Assembly: GCA_009841435.1 (NCBI GenBank)
Contig: VXLW01000053.1
Location: forward strand, 1-32,892
Origin: Dehalococcoidia bacterium
Lineage (GTDB): Bacteria; Chloroflexota; Dehalococcoidia; Tepidiformales; Tepidiformaceae
DNA length: 32,892 nt
Reading direction: 5' to 3'
The position numbers and the translations under genes are program-made. This document shows, in pieces, positions 15,222 through 23,889 of this stretch. The stretch's first letter is position 1. Every line of letters begins with the position of its first letter. The notes under the pieces are model-generated. The model did no database searches, was not told where the DNA came from, and saw only the letters and a program-made list of their open reading frames with translations.

Positions 15222-16391
15222 TTAGGCCCGGGGAAGCCCGAGCCCGCGTGTCGCGATGATGTTTCGCTGGATCTCGCTCGTACCGCCGGCGATCGTCTCG
15301 CGAACCTGGTTCACGTAGCCGACGCCCGGCATGCCCCGCAACGGCGCGTTCTCGTCGGAGATGTCGCCCCACATGCCAACCATGTGGGAGGCGGTGCGCG
15401 CGATGCGCTGGCTCAGCTCCGTCGTGAACAGCTTCGCGATCGAGGACTCCGCGTTTGGGATCTCGCCCGCGTCCTGCATCGAGATGATGCGGTAGGCCAG
15501 CATCGTCGCCGTCTGCACTTCGATGAAGCGCTCTGCCCACTCGAAGCGGTTGGCCTCGTACGTCGTCTGGGGAATCTCGTCCTTGTGCTCGCGCAGCCAA
15601 GCCAGGTTCCGCTCGACGCCCTGGCGCAGCCCGATCGGCGTACCGATCGAGGAGCGCTCGAAGTCCAGCGTCGTCGTGCCCACGTACCAGCCCCGGTTGA
15701 TCTCACCCATGATGTTCCGCGTCGGGACGCGCACATCCTCGAAGAACACCTCGTTGAAGTCGTGCCCCCCGGTCATGTTCACGAGCGGTCGCACGGTGAT
15801 GCCAGGCGTTTTCATGTCGAGGAGGAAGTAGGTGATACCCCGGTGCTTGGGGGCGTCCGGGTCCGTCCGCGCCAGCATGAACATCCAGTGCGCGCGGTGC
15901 GCCAGCGAGGTCCAGATCTTCTGGCCGTTGATCACGTAGTCGTCCCCGTCGCGCACGGCGCGGGTCTGCAGGGAGGCCAGGTCCGAGCCGGAGCCCGGCT
16001 CGCTGTAGCCCTGGCACCACTCAACCTCGCCGCTCAGGATGCCCGGGATGTGCTGCTGCTTCTGTTCCTCGGTGCCGTGCTCGATGAGCGTCGGGCCCAG
16101 CATCATCAGGCCCAGGCCGCCCAGCCTCGGGGCGCCGGCCTCCGCGAACTCCTGGCTCAGGATGAACTGATCCATCGGCTTCATGCCCGCGCCGCCGTAT
16201 TCCGACGGCCAGGCCGGCGCGATCCAGCCGCGCTCCGCCAGTGCGACGCGCCACGCTTCCCACAGGGGCTTTTCCTCCTCGGGCCGCCCCATCGGGAACT
16301 TGCCCCGAATCTCCTGGGGGCAGTAGTCACGCAGGAATTCCTGCACCTGGATGCGCCACTCGGCCTGAGCCGGGCTGTCTCGAAAATCCAT
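15222..16391 (-). CDS. Acyl-CoA dehydrogenase
   Basis: This 389-residue FAD enzyme starts at ATG 16391 (MDFRDSPAQAEWR), with an AGGAAAGG-like site upstream; the longer frame has no ribosome-binding site. Signatures are AWPSEYGGAGM, CQGYSEPGSGSDLASLQTRA with VINGQKIWTS, and the C-terminal ETIAGGTSEIQRNIIATRGLGLPR. It should catalyse alpha,beta-dehydrogenation of an acyl-CoA, passing electrons to electron-transfer flavoprotein. Chain length or substrate cannot be judged. It heads a two-gene minus-strand operon with the HsaA/DszC-like gene and is divergent from the ABC transporter genes. Confidence 0.94.
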   Translation of the reverse strand: MDFRDSPAQAEWRIQVQEFLRDYCPQEIRGKFPMGRPEEEKPLWEAWRVALAERGWIAPAWPSEYGGAGMKPMDQFILSQEFAEAGAPRLGGLGLMMLGPTLIEHGTEEQKQQHIPGILSGEVEWCQGYSEPGSGSDLASLQTRAVRDGDDYVINGQKIWTSLAHRAHWMFMLARTDPDAPKHRGITYFLLDMKTPGITVRPLVNMTGGHDFNEVFFEDVRVPTRNIMGEINRGWYVGTTTLDFERSSIGTPIGLRQGVERNLAWLREHKDEIPQTTYEANRFEWAERFIEVQTATMLAYRIISMQDAGEIPNAESSIAKLFTTELSQRIARTASHMVGMWGDISDENAPLRGMPGVGYVNQVRETIAGGTSEIQRNIIATRGLGLPRA

Positions 16392-16495
16392 GTCCTGGGC
16401 CTTTCCTCGGAATCGCCAGCTTCGCCGGAATTCCTTGTCTGCTAGAGCGAAGGTCAAGCATAGCCGTACCCCTTCCCTACCGCCACGCGCCCTAA

Positions 16496-16524
16496 CCCGG
16501 CCTTGTTGACGCCGGGCCTAGAAT
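16496..16524 (+). promoter_or_regulatory. Candidate promoter and small hairpin before the first binding-protein gene
   Basis: In the 190-bp divergent gap, a 6-bp stem (CCCGGC/GCCGGG) is followed by TAGAAT (16519-16524), a -10-like hexamer 58 bp before the ATG at 16582. The same CTAGAAT element occurs before the SDR gene. No good -35 is placed 16-18 bp upstream. Weak evidence. Confidence 0.3.
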
Positions 16525-16581
16525 GACGCAAATGAGCGAGTGGCCGGGATGACGGCCAGCTATAGAAAGAAGGGGTACGAA

Positions 16582-18480
16582 ATGGCTGAAGGGTATTGGG
16601 GTAAGTACTGGCGAAGGCGCGTCTCGCGCCGCCGGATCCTCGCCGGAAGCGCTGCCGCTGCCGCGGGCGCCGCCGGCCTTGTGGCTGTTGGCTGCGGCGA
16701 TGACGACGACGATGAAGAGCCGGAGCCGGCCGCTACCGCCGCACCGACCGAGGCTGCAGCGGCAACTGAAGCCGCCCCTGACGAGGCGGCGACCGAAGCT
16801 GCAACTGAAGCTGCGGCCACAGAGGCTGCGACCGAGGCCGCGACCCAGGCCGCCGCCACCGGCCCCAGGTCGGGCGGCACCTTCAAGGCGCAGCGCGCCT
16901 TCGCCGAAACGGGCTACGACCCTGCCATCACCATCACGGGCTACCAGTGGGCGGCCGTCACTTACAACCACCTCCTCGGCTACTCCCTCATTGAGGACGA
17001 GGCCTGGGGAGATGCGGCCCAGAGCTGGGAGCAGCCCGACCCCTTCACGATCGTCTTCAACCTCGAGCCCAACCTGCGCTTCAACCCCGAGGCCGCGGGC
17101 GGACGCCCGATCACGTCACAGGACATCGCCTACAGCTACGCGCGCCTCCCTGCCGCCTTCACCAACCTCGCCTCCGAGGTCAACCCGATGCAGTTCTCCT
17201 TCATGGCCGGGTTCGACACGCCCGACGAATCGACCTTCGCCCTGAATATGGCCTACCCGTGGGTCTCCGCCATCCCCACGCTCGCCTCCACCTCCCTCGC
17301 CATCGTCGCTCCCGAGGTCGTCGAGGCGAACGGCGGCAACCTCACCGATACCGTCAATGCCGGCGGCGGCGCCTACATGTTCGAGTCCCGCGGGCTCGAC
17401 GGGTTCAACTCCTACGTGCGCAACCCCAACTACGCCGGCCATACCACCGCCCGCGGGCGCTTCACCAAGGACCCGCCCTACATCGACGGCTGGGAGGACG
17501 CTCTCATCACCGATTCCGCCACCGCCGAGGCCCGCTTCCTCGCCGGCGACTCGGACATCCTCACCGGCGTCGTCGGCGGCATCGACGCCATCAAGGCCGA
17601 AGAGCTCCGCGGCCAGGACGGCGTCAACATCATCACCGGCCCCACCAACACCCACCTTGTCATGGCCCTCGACGCGCTCAAGTGGGCGCGCTTCCCGCAA
17701 CTGCGCGAAGCCCTCTCGCACTCCATCGACTGGGATGGCTACATCGACATCGTCCACGACGGCGACGGCATCCGCGGGGCGCCCGTCGGCCCCCGCTTCC
17801 CCCAGGTCCTCTCCCAGGACGAGATCCGACAGCTCCAGCAGTTCGATCCCGAGCGCGCCCGCCAGCTGTGGGAGCAGGGCGGCGGCGATCAGGTCTTCCC
17901 CGATGGCCTCACCACCCTCCTCGCCACCTTCGCGAACACGCGCGGCACCGAGTTCATCTCCCAGAGCATCGAGGAGAACCTCGGTGTCGAGGTGACGATG
18001 ATGCCGGTGGATCTTGCCACCTACGTCTCCAGCCTCACGGCCCCGCCGGGCTCGAAGATCTGGCACTTCGCCCTCGTCACCGAGAACACCCTCTCGACCA
18101 TCCCCGACTACAACGCCCTCACCCACTACGTGCCCTTGGGCTACGGCGGGGCCTTCGGCCTCTTCATCCACGAGCACCCGCAGGCGCCGCTCATCCCGCC
18201 CGAGGTCATCGACATCACGCACGACATCGGCAAGCCCATCCAGGACCTCTACAACGCTCAGTCCGTGACCCACGACCCCGAGCAGCGCACCGCCCTGCTG
18301 CACCAGCTGCAGCGCCTCCTCTTCACGCAGTTCTGCTGCACCTTCCCTGTCCCCGTGGAGGCCACGGAGCAGCACGCCCTCCGCACCCGCGTCCAGAACG
18401 CGCCGTTGCCCCCGGACTTCCGCGATAACGGCTCCATGGGTTACCGGCGGGCCCAGAACATGTGGCTCTCCGACGCCTGA
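16582..18480 (+). CDS. ABC transporter substrate-binding lipoprotein, oligopeptide type (Tat-exported), copy 1
   Basis: This 632-residue protein starts at ATG 16582 (MAEGYWGKYW), where homology with the second copy begins and an AGAAGGGG site precedes. The N-terminus carries a twin-arginine signal (SRRRILAGS) and ends in a lipobox, VAVGC (Cys38), so it is probably a Tat-exported lipoprotein. A low-complexity Ala/Thr/Glu linker (about 40-95) tethers the solute-binding domain. That domain shows SBP family 5 features: YNHLLGYSLIEDEAWGDAAQSWE, a LRFNPEAAGGRPITSQDIAYSY region, LREALSHSIDWDGYI and a conserved Cys-Cys pair near the end (FCCTFP). It captures a peptide-like or other solute for the permeases downstream; the ligand is unknown. 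It is a duplicate of the next gene. Confidence 0.92.
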   Translation: MAEGYWGKYWRRRVSRRRILAGSAAAAAGAAGLVAVGCGDDDDDEEPEPAATAAPTEAAAATEAAPDEAATEAATEAAATEAATEAATQAAATGPRSGGTFKAQRAFAETGYDPAITITGYQWAAVTYNHLLGYSLIEDEAWGDAAQSWEQPDPFTIVFNLEPNLRFNPEAAGGRPITSQDIAYSYARLPAAFTNLASEVNPMQFSFMAGFDTPDESTFALNMAYPWVSAIPTLASTSLAIVAPEVVEANGGNLTDTVNAGGGAYMFESRGLDGFNSYVRNPNYAGHTTARGRFTKDPPYIDGWEDALITDSATAEARFLAGDSDILTGVVGGIDAIKAEELRGQDGVNIITGPTNTHLVMALDALKWARFPQLREALSHSIDWDGYIDIVHDGDGIRGAPVGPRFPQVLSQDEIRQLQQFDPERARQLWEQGGGDQVFPDGLTTLLATFANTRGTEFISQSIEENLGVEVTMMPVDLATYVSSLTAPPGSKIWHFALVTENTLSTIPDYNALTHYVPLGYGGAFGLFIHEHPQAPLIPPEVIDITHDIGKPIQDLYNAQSVTHDPEQRTALLHQLQRLLFTQFCCTFPVPVEATEQHALRTRVQNAPLPPDFRDNGSMGYRRAQNMWLSDA

Positions 18481-18499
18481 CGGCGGAGGGGCCTGAATC

Positions 18500-18551
18500 C
18501 GGCTCATTGCGCCTATTGAAAGGCGTATGGGCTTCCGTTATGAATGAGCCG
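18500..18551 (+). repeat. Nested inverted repeat between the two binding-protein genes
   Basis: In the 105-bp gap, CGGCTCATT (18500-18508) pairs with AATGAGCCG (18543-18551). An inner CGCC/GGCG hairpin (18510-18525) sits inside it. There is no T-run. It may modulate mRNA processing or partial termination between the duplicated genes, or be an operator. The AGGAGGG ribosome-binding site of the second gene follows. Confidence 0.45.
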
Positions 18552-18585
18552 ATCGGCCCGAAATACAAGGGCCAGGAGGGATGAT

Positions 18586-20493
18586 ATGGCTGAAGGGTAT
18601 TGGGGGAAGTATTGGCGTCGGCGGGTTTCACGCCGGCGAGTCCTTGCGGGAGGTGCGGCCGTTGGCGCTGGCGCCGCCGCCCTCGTAGCCGTTGGCTGCG
18701 GAGACGATGACGACGACGATGCCGCCGCTCCTGCGGCGACGCAGGCGGCCCGTGCGACTGAGGCGGCTGAGCAGGCCGCCGAGGAAGCGACCGAGGCCGC
18801 CCAGGCCGCCGAGGCTGAGGCCACCGAAGCCGCCCAGGCCGCCGAGGCTGAGGCGACCGAGGCCGCCGATCCGGTCCAGCGGGGCGGAACGTTCCAGCAC
18901 CAGAAGTCGGCCCAGAACACGACGCTCGACCCCTCGGTTACCGTCACCGACCCCACGTGGACGGCGCTCACCTACAACCACCTGCTCGGCTACTCCCTTG
19001 TCGAGGAAGAGGCCTGGGGCGATGCGGCTAACGGCTGGGAGCAACCCGACGCCACCACGCTCGTCTTCAACCTCGAGGATGGGCTGAAGTTCAACCCCAA
19101 CGCCGCCGGCGGGCGCGACCTGACCTCCGAGGACGTGGCCTTCAGCTACAGCCGGTTCCCGTCCAGCCTCTCCGACTTCGGTTCCGAGGTGAACCAGCTG
19201 CAGTGGGGCTGGATGGGCGTCGACCGTGGCGCATCATTCGATACGCCGGATTCCCAGACTTTGACCATCAACCTCGCGTTCCCATGGGCTTCCGCAATCC
19301 CCTCGCTCGGATCGAGCGCCATGGCGATCGTCAACCGCGAGGCGGTCGAGGCCGCCGGCGGTGGTCTCCACGATGTCCCGAACGCCGGCGCCGGCGCCTA
19401 CATGTTCGAGAACATCGACGAAACCGGAAACACGTACGTACGCAACCCCAACTACCGGGGCCATTCGACCGCCCGCGGTCGCTTCACCGATGAGGTGCCC
19501 TACATCGATCGCTGGGAGGACGCCATCATCGTCGACCAGGCCTCGCGCGAGGCGCGCCTCCTGGCCGGTGACTCTGACGTCCTCGGTAGCATTGACAAGA
19601 TCCAGGCTGAGCTGTTCGAAGGCGAGCAGAACGTTCAGGTCATCTCCGGCCCCGCCAACGACCACGCCATCATGGAGCTCGACGCCTACAAGTGGGCCGA
19701 GCACCCGCTGCTGCGCGAGGCGCTGTCGCTCTCGATCGACTGGGAGGGCTACATCGAGGTCGTCCTCGACGGTGAGGGCATCCGCGGCGCTCCCGTCGGC
19801 CCGGCGTTCTCGCAGGTGCTTCCACAGGACGAGATTCGCCAGCTCCAGCAGTTCGACCCCGAGCGCGCTCGCCAGCTCTGGGCGCAGGGTGGCGGCGACG
19901 ACGTGTTCCCCGATGGGTTCGTGACCGTCATCGCGACATTTGGCACGAGCACCCGCCACATCGAGTTCATCGCCCAGAGCATCGAGGAGAACCTCGGTGT
20001 TCCCACCCTGCTTGAACCCGCCGACCTCGCCACCTACGTGGCGATCGCGACGGCGCCGCCGAGCGAGAAGATCTGGCACTACTTCATTGCGGGCGAGAAC
20101 TCGCTCTCAACCATTCCCGACTACAACGCCCTCACCCACTACGTGCCAAACGGGTACGGCGCCATCTTCGGCGGTCTCTACACCTTCGATCACGTGCTTT
20201 CGGCGTTCTATGACGACGAGATCATCGCGGTCACGGACGAGATCGGGAGCGAGCTCCAGGGCCGCTACGACCTCCAGGGCGCAACCGTCGACCCGGAGGA
20301 GCGCAAGGAGATCCTCCAGGATATGCAGCGGTATATCTTCACGAACTTCTGCTGCGTCCTACCGCTGCCCGTGGCCTCCGTCCAGTACTACGCCATGGGC
20401 GCGCGCCTGCGGAACGTTCCGCCCGTGCCCGACATCGCCAACAACGCGTCGATGGGCTACCGGCGCGCCCAGAACATGTGGCTCGACGGCTAG
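18586..20493 (+). CDS. ABC transporter substrate-binding lipoprotein, oligopeptide type (Tat-exported), copy 2
   Basis: This 635-residue paralogue follows the first copy by 105 bp. The first 18 residues (MAEGYWGKYWRRRVSRRR) are identical in both. The Tat motif, lipobox LVAVGC and poly-Asp stretch recur, as do YNHLLGYSLVEEEAWGDAA, SQVLPQDEIRQLQQFDPERARQLW, SIEENLGV, the FCC pair and the terminal MGYRRAQNMWL. The Ala/Glu/Thr linker contains an exact 11-residue repeat. The ligand-pocket regions differ more than the ends, suggesting a related but different substrate. AGGAGG lies seven nt before ATG 18586. It is followed by a hairpin and then the permease genes, so both binding proteins probably feed one transporter. 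Confidence 0.92.
   Translation: MAEGYWGKYWRRRVSRRRVLAGGAAVGAGAAALVAVGCGDDDDDDAAAPAATQAARATEAAEQAAEEATEAAQAAEAEATEAAQAAEAEATEAADPVQRGGTFQHQKSAQNTTLDPSVTVTDPTWTALTYNHLLGYSLVEEEAWGDAANGWEQPDATTLVFNLEDGLKFNPNAAGGRDLTSEDVAFSYSRFPSSLSDFGSEVNQLQWGWMGVDRGASFDTPDSQTLTINLAFPWASAIPSLGSSAMAIVNREAVEAAGGGLHDVPNAGAGAYMFENIDETGNTYVRNPNYRGHSTARGRFTDEVPYIDRWEDAIIVDQASREARLLAGDSDVLGSIDKIQAELFEGEQNVQVISGPANDHAIMELDAYKWAEHPLLREALSLSIDWEGYIEVVLDGEGIRGAPVGPAFSQVLPQDEIRQLQQFDPERARQLWAQGGGDDVFPDGFVTVIATFGTSTRHIEFIAQSIEENLGVPTLLEPADLATYVAIATAPPSEKIWHYFIAGENSLSTIPDYNALTHYVPNGYGAIFGGLYTFDHVLSAFYDDEIIAVTDEIGSELQGRYDLQGATVDPEERKEILQDMQRYIFTNFCCVLPLPVASVQYYAMGARLRNVPPVPDIANNASMGYRRAQNMWLDG
18790..18855 (+). repeat. Two 33-bp tandem repeats in the binding-protein linker
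   Basis: Two consecutive 33-bp units each encode TEAAQAAEAEA and differ at only two bases. They lie in the linker between the lipidated cysteine and the folded domain. Such in-frame repeats are prone to slippage and would change tether length without breaking the frame. Confidence 0.8.
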
Positions 20494-20509
20494 CTGGTTG
20501 AGAGAGTTG

Positions 20510-20540
20510 CCGGTCCCCGGCCCGCGTGGTCGGGGACCGG
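20510..20540 (+). terminator. Hairpin between binding protein and permease genes
   Basis: A perfect 10-bp stem (CCGGTCCCCG and its complement, 11-nt loop) followed by AATTTCT lies in the 77-bp gap after the second binding-protein gene. It fits a partial terminator or 3'-stabilising hairpin that keeps permease expression below that of the binding proteins, as is common in ABC importer operons. Confidence 0.6.
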
Positions 20541-20570
20541 AATTTCTGGGAACGGAGGAGAGGAGGAGTC

Positions 20571-21518
20571 ATGCAGGCGTACATCATTCGCCGGCTGCTG
20601 CTCGTTCCATTCACCCTGGTCCTCATCTCCATCATCGTCTTCATCTTCATGCGCGCGGTCCCCGGCGATGCAGCCGACGTCCGCTGCGGCGCCGCCGGCA
20701 ACTTCGACCAGCAGTGCTTCGATGTCGTCCGGGAAGAGCTGGGCCTGAACGAGAACAAGTTCAACCAGTACTTCAAGTGGCTGGGTGACATCGTCCTCCG
20801 CGGCGATTTCGGTTACTCCCTCTCCCAGCGCGCCCACATCAACGAGGAGATCGGAAAGCGAATCTGGAACACGGCCCAGATAGGCCTCCTCTCCATTGCC
20901 TTCACGCTCTTAATCGGCATTCCGGTCGGGATGGTCTCGGCGGTCAGGTCGGGGAAGCCGTCTGACTACATCCTTCGCTTCCTCGCCGTCATGGGACTCT
21001 CCGTCCCCAGCTTCTGGATTGCGACCCTCGTTGTCATTTTCCCGGCAGTCTGGTGGGGGGTGCGCGTCGCGCCTGACTGGGTTGGCTGGGAGGAGCCCCT
21101 CACCCATCTCCAGATCCTCGCCATTCCGGCCTTCATCATCGCCCTCGCCGGCGGTGGCACCATTGCCCGAATCGTGCGCTCCTCAATGCTTGAGGTTCTG
21201 CGCAGTGATCAGGTGCGCACAGCCCGTGCCAAGGGCCTCCGGGAGTCCGCTGTCGTCTCCCGGCACGTGTTCCGCCCCTCGATGATCGCGCTCTTCACCA
21301 TCATCGGCCTCCAGTTCAGCCTGGTGCTGGGCGGCTCCGTCATCATGGAAAGCATCTTCAACATCCCCGGCATGGGCCTCTGGGTCATCTCCGCCGTCGG
21401 CGAGCGCGACTTCATGATCATCCAGGCGGTGGTCGTCGTCTTCGCCACCTGGTTCCTTCTCATCACCCTGCTTGTCGATATTGCCTATGCGTGGGTCGAT
21501 CCGCGCATTCGGTACTGA
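20571..21518 (+). CDS. ABC transporter permease, DppB/OppB type
   Basis: This 315-residue integral membrane protein has about six helices. The N-terminal MQAYIIRRLLLVPFTLVLISIIVFIFMRAVPGD is typical of DppB/OppB permeases. The cytoplasmic EAA-like loop reads ARAKGLRESAVVSRHVFRPSM, followed by the GGSVIMESIFNIPGMG motif. It forms half of the transmembrane channel for the solutes delivered by the two lipoproteins. ATG 20571 was chosen because GGAGGAG lies directly upstream and family members begin here; the frame extends a further 15 codons without support. The periplasmic loop after helix 1 contains two Cys. Confidence 0.94.
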   Translation: MQAYIIRRLLLVPFTLVLISIIVFIFMRAVPGDAADVRCGAAGNFDQQCFDVVREELGLNENKFNQYFKWLGDIVLRGDFGYSLSQRAHINEEIGKRIWNTAQIGLLSIAFTLLIGIPVGMVSAVRSGKPSDYILRFLAVMGLSVPSFWIATLVVIFPAVWWGVRVAPDWVGWEEPLTHLQILAIPAFIIALAGGGTIARIVRSSMLEVLRSDQVRTARAKGLRESAVVSRHVFRPSMIALFTIIGLQFSLVLGGSVIMESIFNIPGMGLWVISAVGERDFMIIQAVVVVFATWFLLITLLVDIAYAWVDPRIRY

Positions 21519-21532
21519 TCGGAGCCGCCACC

Positions 21533-22450
21533 GTGACAACCGCTGACGAGATTGCCGGCTCCCTCGGACTCGAGGCGCAACCGAGCTTCGCCCGGAGAAG
21601 GCTCAACGCGCTTGGCCGCTTCGTCGTCACGCAGCCACTGGGCACGATCGGCGCCATCATCATCATCGTCATGATCCTGGGGTCCGTCTTCGCAGGGCAG
21701 CTCAACACCGTCGACCCCAAGACCTCTATCCGTGAGGCGGGCCCTCTCGACGCCCCCAACGGTGACAACTACTTCGGCACCGACCGCAGCCGGCGAGATG
21801 TCTGGTCGCGGGTGCTCTACGGGGGCCGCCCCACGCTCCTCATCGGTTTCGGCGCTGTCGCCATCACCATGGGGGCGGCCATCGTGCTGGCGCTCGCCGC
21901 CGGCTTCCTTGGGGGGATCGTCGACGTCATCATCTCGCGCTTAATCGAGATCATCATCGCTGTGCCCGCCATCCTGTGGCTCTTAATGTTCACCACTGCC
22001 ATCGATCGCAGCGTTCAGACGCTCATGTTCTCGGTGGCCTTCACCTTCACCCCAATCGCTATCCGGCTGTTCCGGGGCAACGTCATCCAGGAGCGGTCTA
22101 TCGCTTACGTGGAGGCCGCACGCGTGATCGGCGCCTCCGGCGGCCGCATCATGTTCCGCCACATCCTGCCGAACCTGGCGCCGCTCGTGATCGTGGCCGC
22201 CAGCATCACGATTCCCGCCGCGATGCTCGCGGAAGCGGGACTCACCTTCCTCGGCCTGGGGCTCGAGCCGGGGACGCCTTCATGGGCCCAGGACCTTGGC
22301 CCCAGCAACCGCCCTTACTTCCGGCTCGCCTGGTGGCTCGTGATCTTCCCCGGCGCCGCCCTTGCCCTTGCCGTCCTCGCCTTCAACTTCTTCGGCGATT
22401 CCGTGCGCGATGTCCTCGACCCGCGCCTCCGCGGCTCGGGCCTCATCTAG
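21533..22450 (+). CDS. ABC transporter permease, DppC/OppC type
   Basis: This 305-residue protein starts at GTG 21533, with GGAG about nine nt upstream; an overlapping ATG at 21491 would add 14 unlikely residues. It has the DppC/OppC layout: an N-terminal cytoplasmic segment, a first helix (TIGAIIIIVMILGSVFAG), the FGTDRSRRDVWSRVLYGGRPTL region, an EAA loop (EAARVIGASGGRIMFRHILPN) and the LAEAGLTFLGLGL helix. It pairs with the DppB-like permease. The two ATPases usually encoded next (DppD/DppF) are absent: the following gene is on the opposite strand. They must lie elsewhere in the genome. Confidence 0.93.
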   Translation: MTTADEIAGSLGLEAQPSFARRRLNALGRFVVTQPLGTIGAIIIIVMILGSVFAGQLNTVDPKTSIREAGPLDAPNGDNYFGTDRSRRDVWSRVLYGGRPTLLIGFGAVAITMGAAIVLALAAGFLGGIVDVIISRLIEIIIAVPAILWLLMFTTAIDRSVQTLMFSVAFTFTPIAIRLFRGNVIQERSIAYVEAARVIGASGGRIMFRHILPNLAPLVIVAASITIPAAMLAEAGLTFLGLGLEPGTPSWAQDLGPSNRPYFRLAWWLVIFPGAALALAVLAFNFFGDSVRDVLDPRLRGSGLI

Positions 22451-22471
22451 GGACCGGGACGGTTCAAGCGC

Positions 22472-22888
22472 CTACGACTGGCTCTCCAGCGAGCGCAGCA
22501 TCGCGCCGCCGTGGTGGTAGTCCACCTCCAACGTCACCTTGCCCGCGTCGTCGAACTCCAGGTAGGTCATCCCGTCGGAGTACCACTTCTTACCCTTGTG
22601 CTCCGCCCCGAACGCCTCGTGGGTGACCGTTGCGCTCATGCGCCACGTAAACGCGACGCCGTCGTCGGCAGTCCAGAACTTCTCCGGGATGAGCGCAAGG
22701 TCGGGCGCGCCCTCCAGGCCCCCCGCGAAGAACTCGCGGATGGCCGGCCAGCCCACCTTGTCCTCACCCGCCACGATGTCGCGCAGGATGCACTCCTCCG
22801 CGAAGAACGGCGCGGGCGCGTCCGCATCGCCGCTGCTCCACGCCTTGAACAGTTCGATTGCCGTGTCGATCTCTTGCTGTCCCGCCAT
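22472..22888 (-). CDS. SnoaL-like / NTF2-fold small protein
   Basis: This 138-residue protein starts at ATG 22888 with GGGAG eight nt upstream. The alpha+beta pattern is that of SnoaL-like or limonene-epoxide-hydrolase-like NTF2 folds: an N-terminal helix, IELFKAWSSGDADAPAPFFAEECILRD, then IREFFAGG and curved strands (VAFTWRMSATVTHE, WYSDGMTYLEFDDAGKVTLEVDYHH). This fold is used by isomerases, hydrolases and stress proteins, so the function is open. It is the last gene of the minus-strand operon, 14 bp after the kinase-like gene, and converges on the DppC gene. Confidence 0.75.
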   Translation of the reverse strand: MAGQQEIDTAIELFKAWSSGDADAPAPFFAEECILRDIVAGEDKVGWPAIREFFAGGLEGAPDLALIPEKFWTADDGVAFTWRMSATVTHEAFGAEHKGKKWYSDGMTYLEFDDAGKVTLEVDYHHGGAMLRSLESQS

Positions 22889-22902
22889 GTTCGTGTCTCC
22901 CT

Positions 22903-23889
22903 TTACTCGCCCTCCCGGGCGTATGACATGCCGATGATAGTGGAGAGGTGCTGAACCATTGAGAGCTTCAGCGCCGTCCCGATGGCCGCCATGTTCGGCG
23001 CCGGGTTCGCCCCGGTGATGAAGATGCGCAACGCCGACGTGTTGGCGCACGCCCCCTTGAACTGGTTGAACACGTCCCAGTAGGCCCACGTCTCCTTCGT
23101 GATGACGTGTCCCGTCACGTCCGCGATGTACTCGCGCCACTGCGGCGGCTCCATCACCCCGCGTCCCCGCATCCCGCCCAGGAAGAGCCAGTCCTCGTTC
23201 GGGTCGCCGATGTGCGAGAACTCCCAGTCCGTGAACGCTTGCACGTCGTCGCCCTTGTGGATGAAGTTCAGCGGGCCCGGGTCGCCGTGCACGAGTGTGA
23301 GATGCAGGTCGTCCGGGGCGTTCCGCTTCAGCCACGTCGCCGCCTCTTCCAGCAGGGGCTCCGGCAGCACGCGACCCCAGCGATGCACGTCCATCCAGCG
23401 GTCTACCTGCTGGTGGACCGCATCGATTGGCACTGAGGGGATGCGCGCGAACGGGATCTCCTTCTTCCGCCAGTCGATCTGGTGCAGCTCGTGCAGCTTC
23501 GTTACGTAGTCGCGCAGGGCCGCGTCGTTCGGCGGCCCGCTGCTCCCCTCCACCCAGTCCATCACGAAGAACGGCGTCCCGATGACCGCCGGGTCGAACT
23601 CCACGAAGCGGATGTTGGCCACGGGGAATCCAGCCGCCCGCATCGAACGCATTGTGCGCACCTCGTCGAGGGTGTTCGTCCCGAACATCCCCGCCTGCTC
23701 CACCCGCAGCGCGAATGACCGCTCCACCGCTTCTCCGCCTTGCCGGTAGCTCGCGTTCACCCGGAACATCCCGCGGGAGTGCCCGATCGTGATGCGCTCC
23801 AGTGGGCCCACCTCCACACCGTCGTCCGACGACAGCTTCGCGGAGAGGAACGCCGCTATCTGCGGCCGCGCGACCTCAACGTTCAACAC
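22903..23889 (-). CDS. Aminoglycoside-phosphotransferase-like kinase
   Basis: This 328-residue protein has the APH/choline-kinase fold. The catalytic motif H201-G-D203-x4-N208 and the metal-binding DWE (221-223) are intact. The APH-like N-lobe ends in the hinge FFVMDWVEG. Its operon and sequence resemble the phosphotransferase-like proteins that accompany acyl-CoA dehydrogenases and may phosphorylate hydroxyacyl or other small substrates. Antibiotic resistance should not be assumed. The start is GTG 23889, with GGGAGG seven nt upstream; a TTG six codons earlier is less good. The start overlaps the end of the upstream gene by 14 nt, indicating coupled translation. Confidence 0.88.
   Translation of the reverse strand: MLNVEVARPQIAAFLSAKLSSDDGVEVGPLERITIGHSRGMFRVNASYRQGGEAVERSFALRVEQAGMFGTNTLDEVRTMRSMRAAGFPVANIRFVEFDPAVIGTPFFVMDWVEGSSGPPNDAALRDYVTKLHELHQIDWRKKEIPFARIPSVPIDAVHQQVDRWMDVHRWGRVLPEPLLEEAATWLKRNAPDDLHLTLVHGDPGPLNFIHKGDDVQAFTDWEFSHIGDPNEDWLFLGGMRGRGVMEPPQWREYIADVTGHVITKETWAYWDVFNQFKGACANTSALRIFITGANPAPNMAAIGTALKLSMVQHLSTIIGMSYAREGE

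Noticed and set aside
16540-16581. Upstream ATG for the first binding protein (adds 14 residues)
   Set aside because: The paralogue shares homology only from MAEGYWGKYW onward, and the ribosome-binding site fits ATG 16582.
18790-18855. CRISPR-like repeats
   Set aside because: These are direct in-frame coding repeats without spacers, part of a protein linker. No CRISPR array was seen in the window.
22889-23335. N-terminal extension of the SnoaL-like frame
   Set aside because: This part is the antisense-type reading of the kinase-like gene; ATG 22888 has its own ribosome-binding site.
22903-23889. Aminoglycoside resistance gene
   Set aside because: The APH fold is shared by many metabolic kinases, and the operon context is catabolic, so resistance is unsupported.
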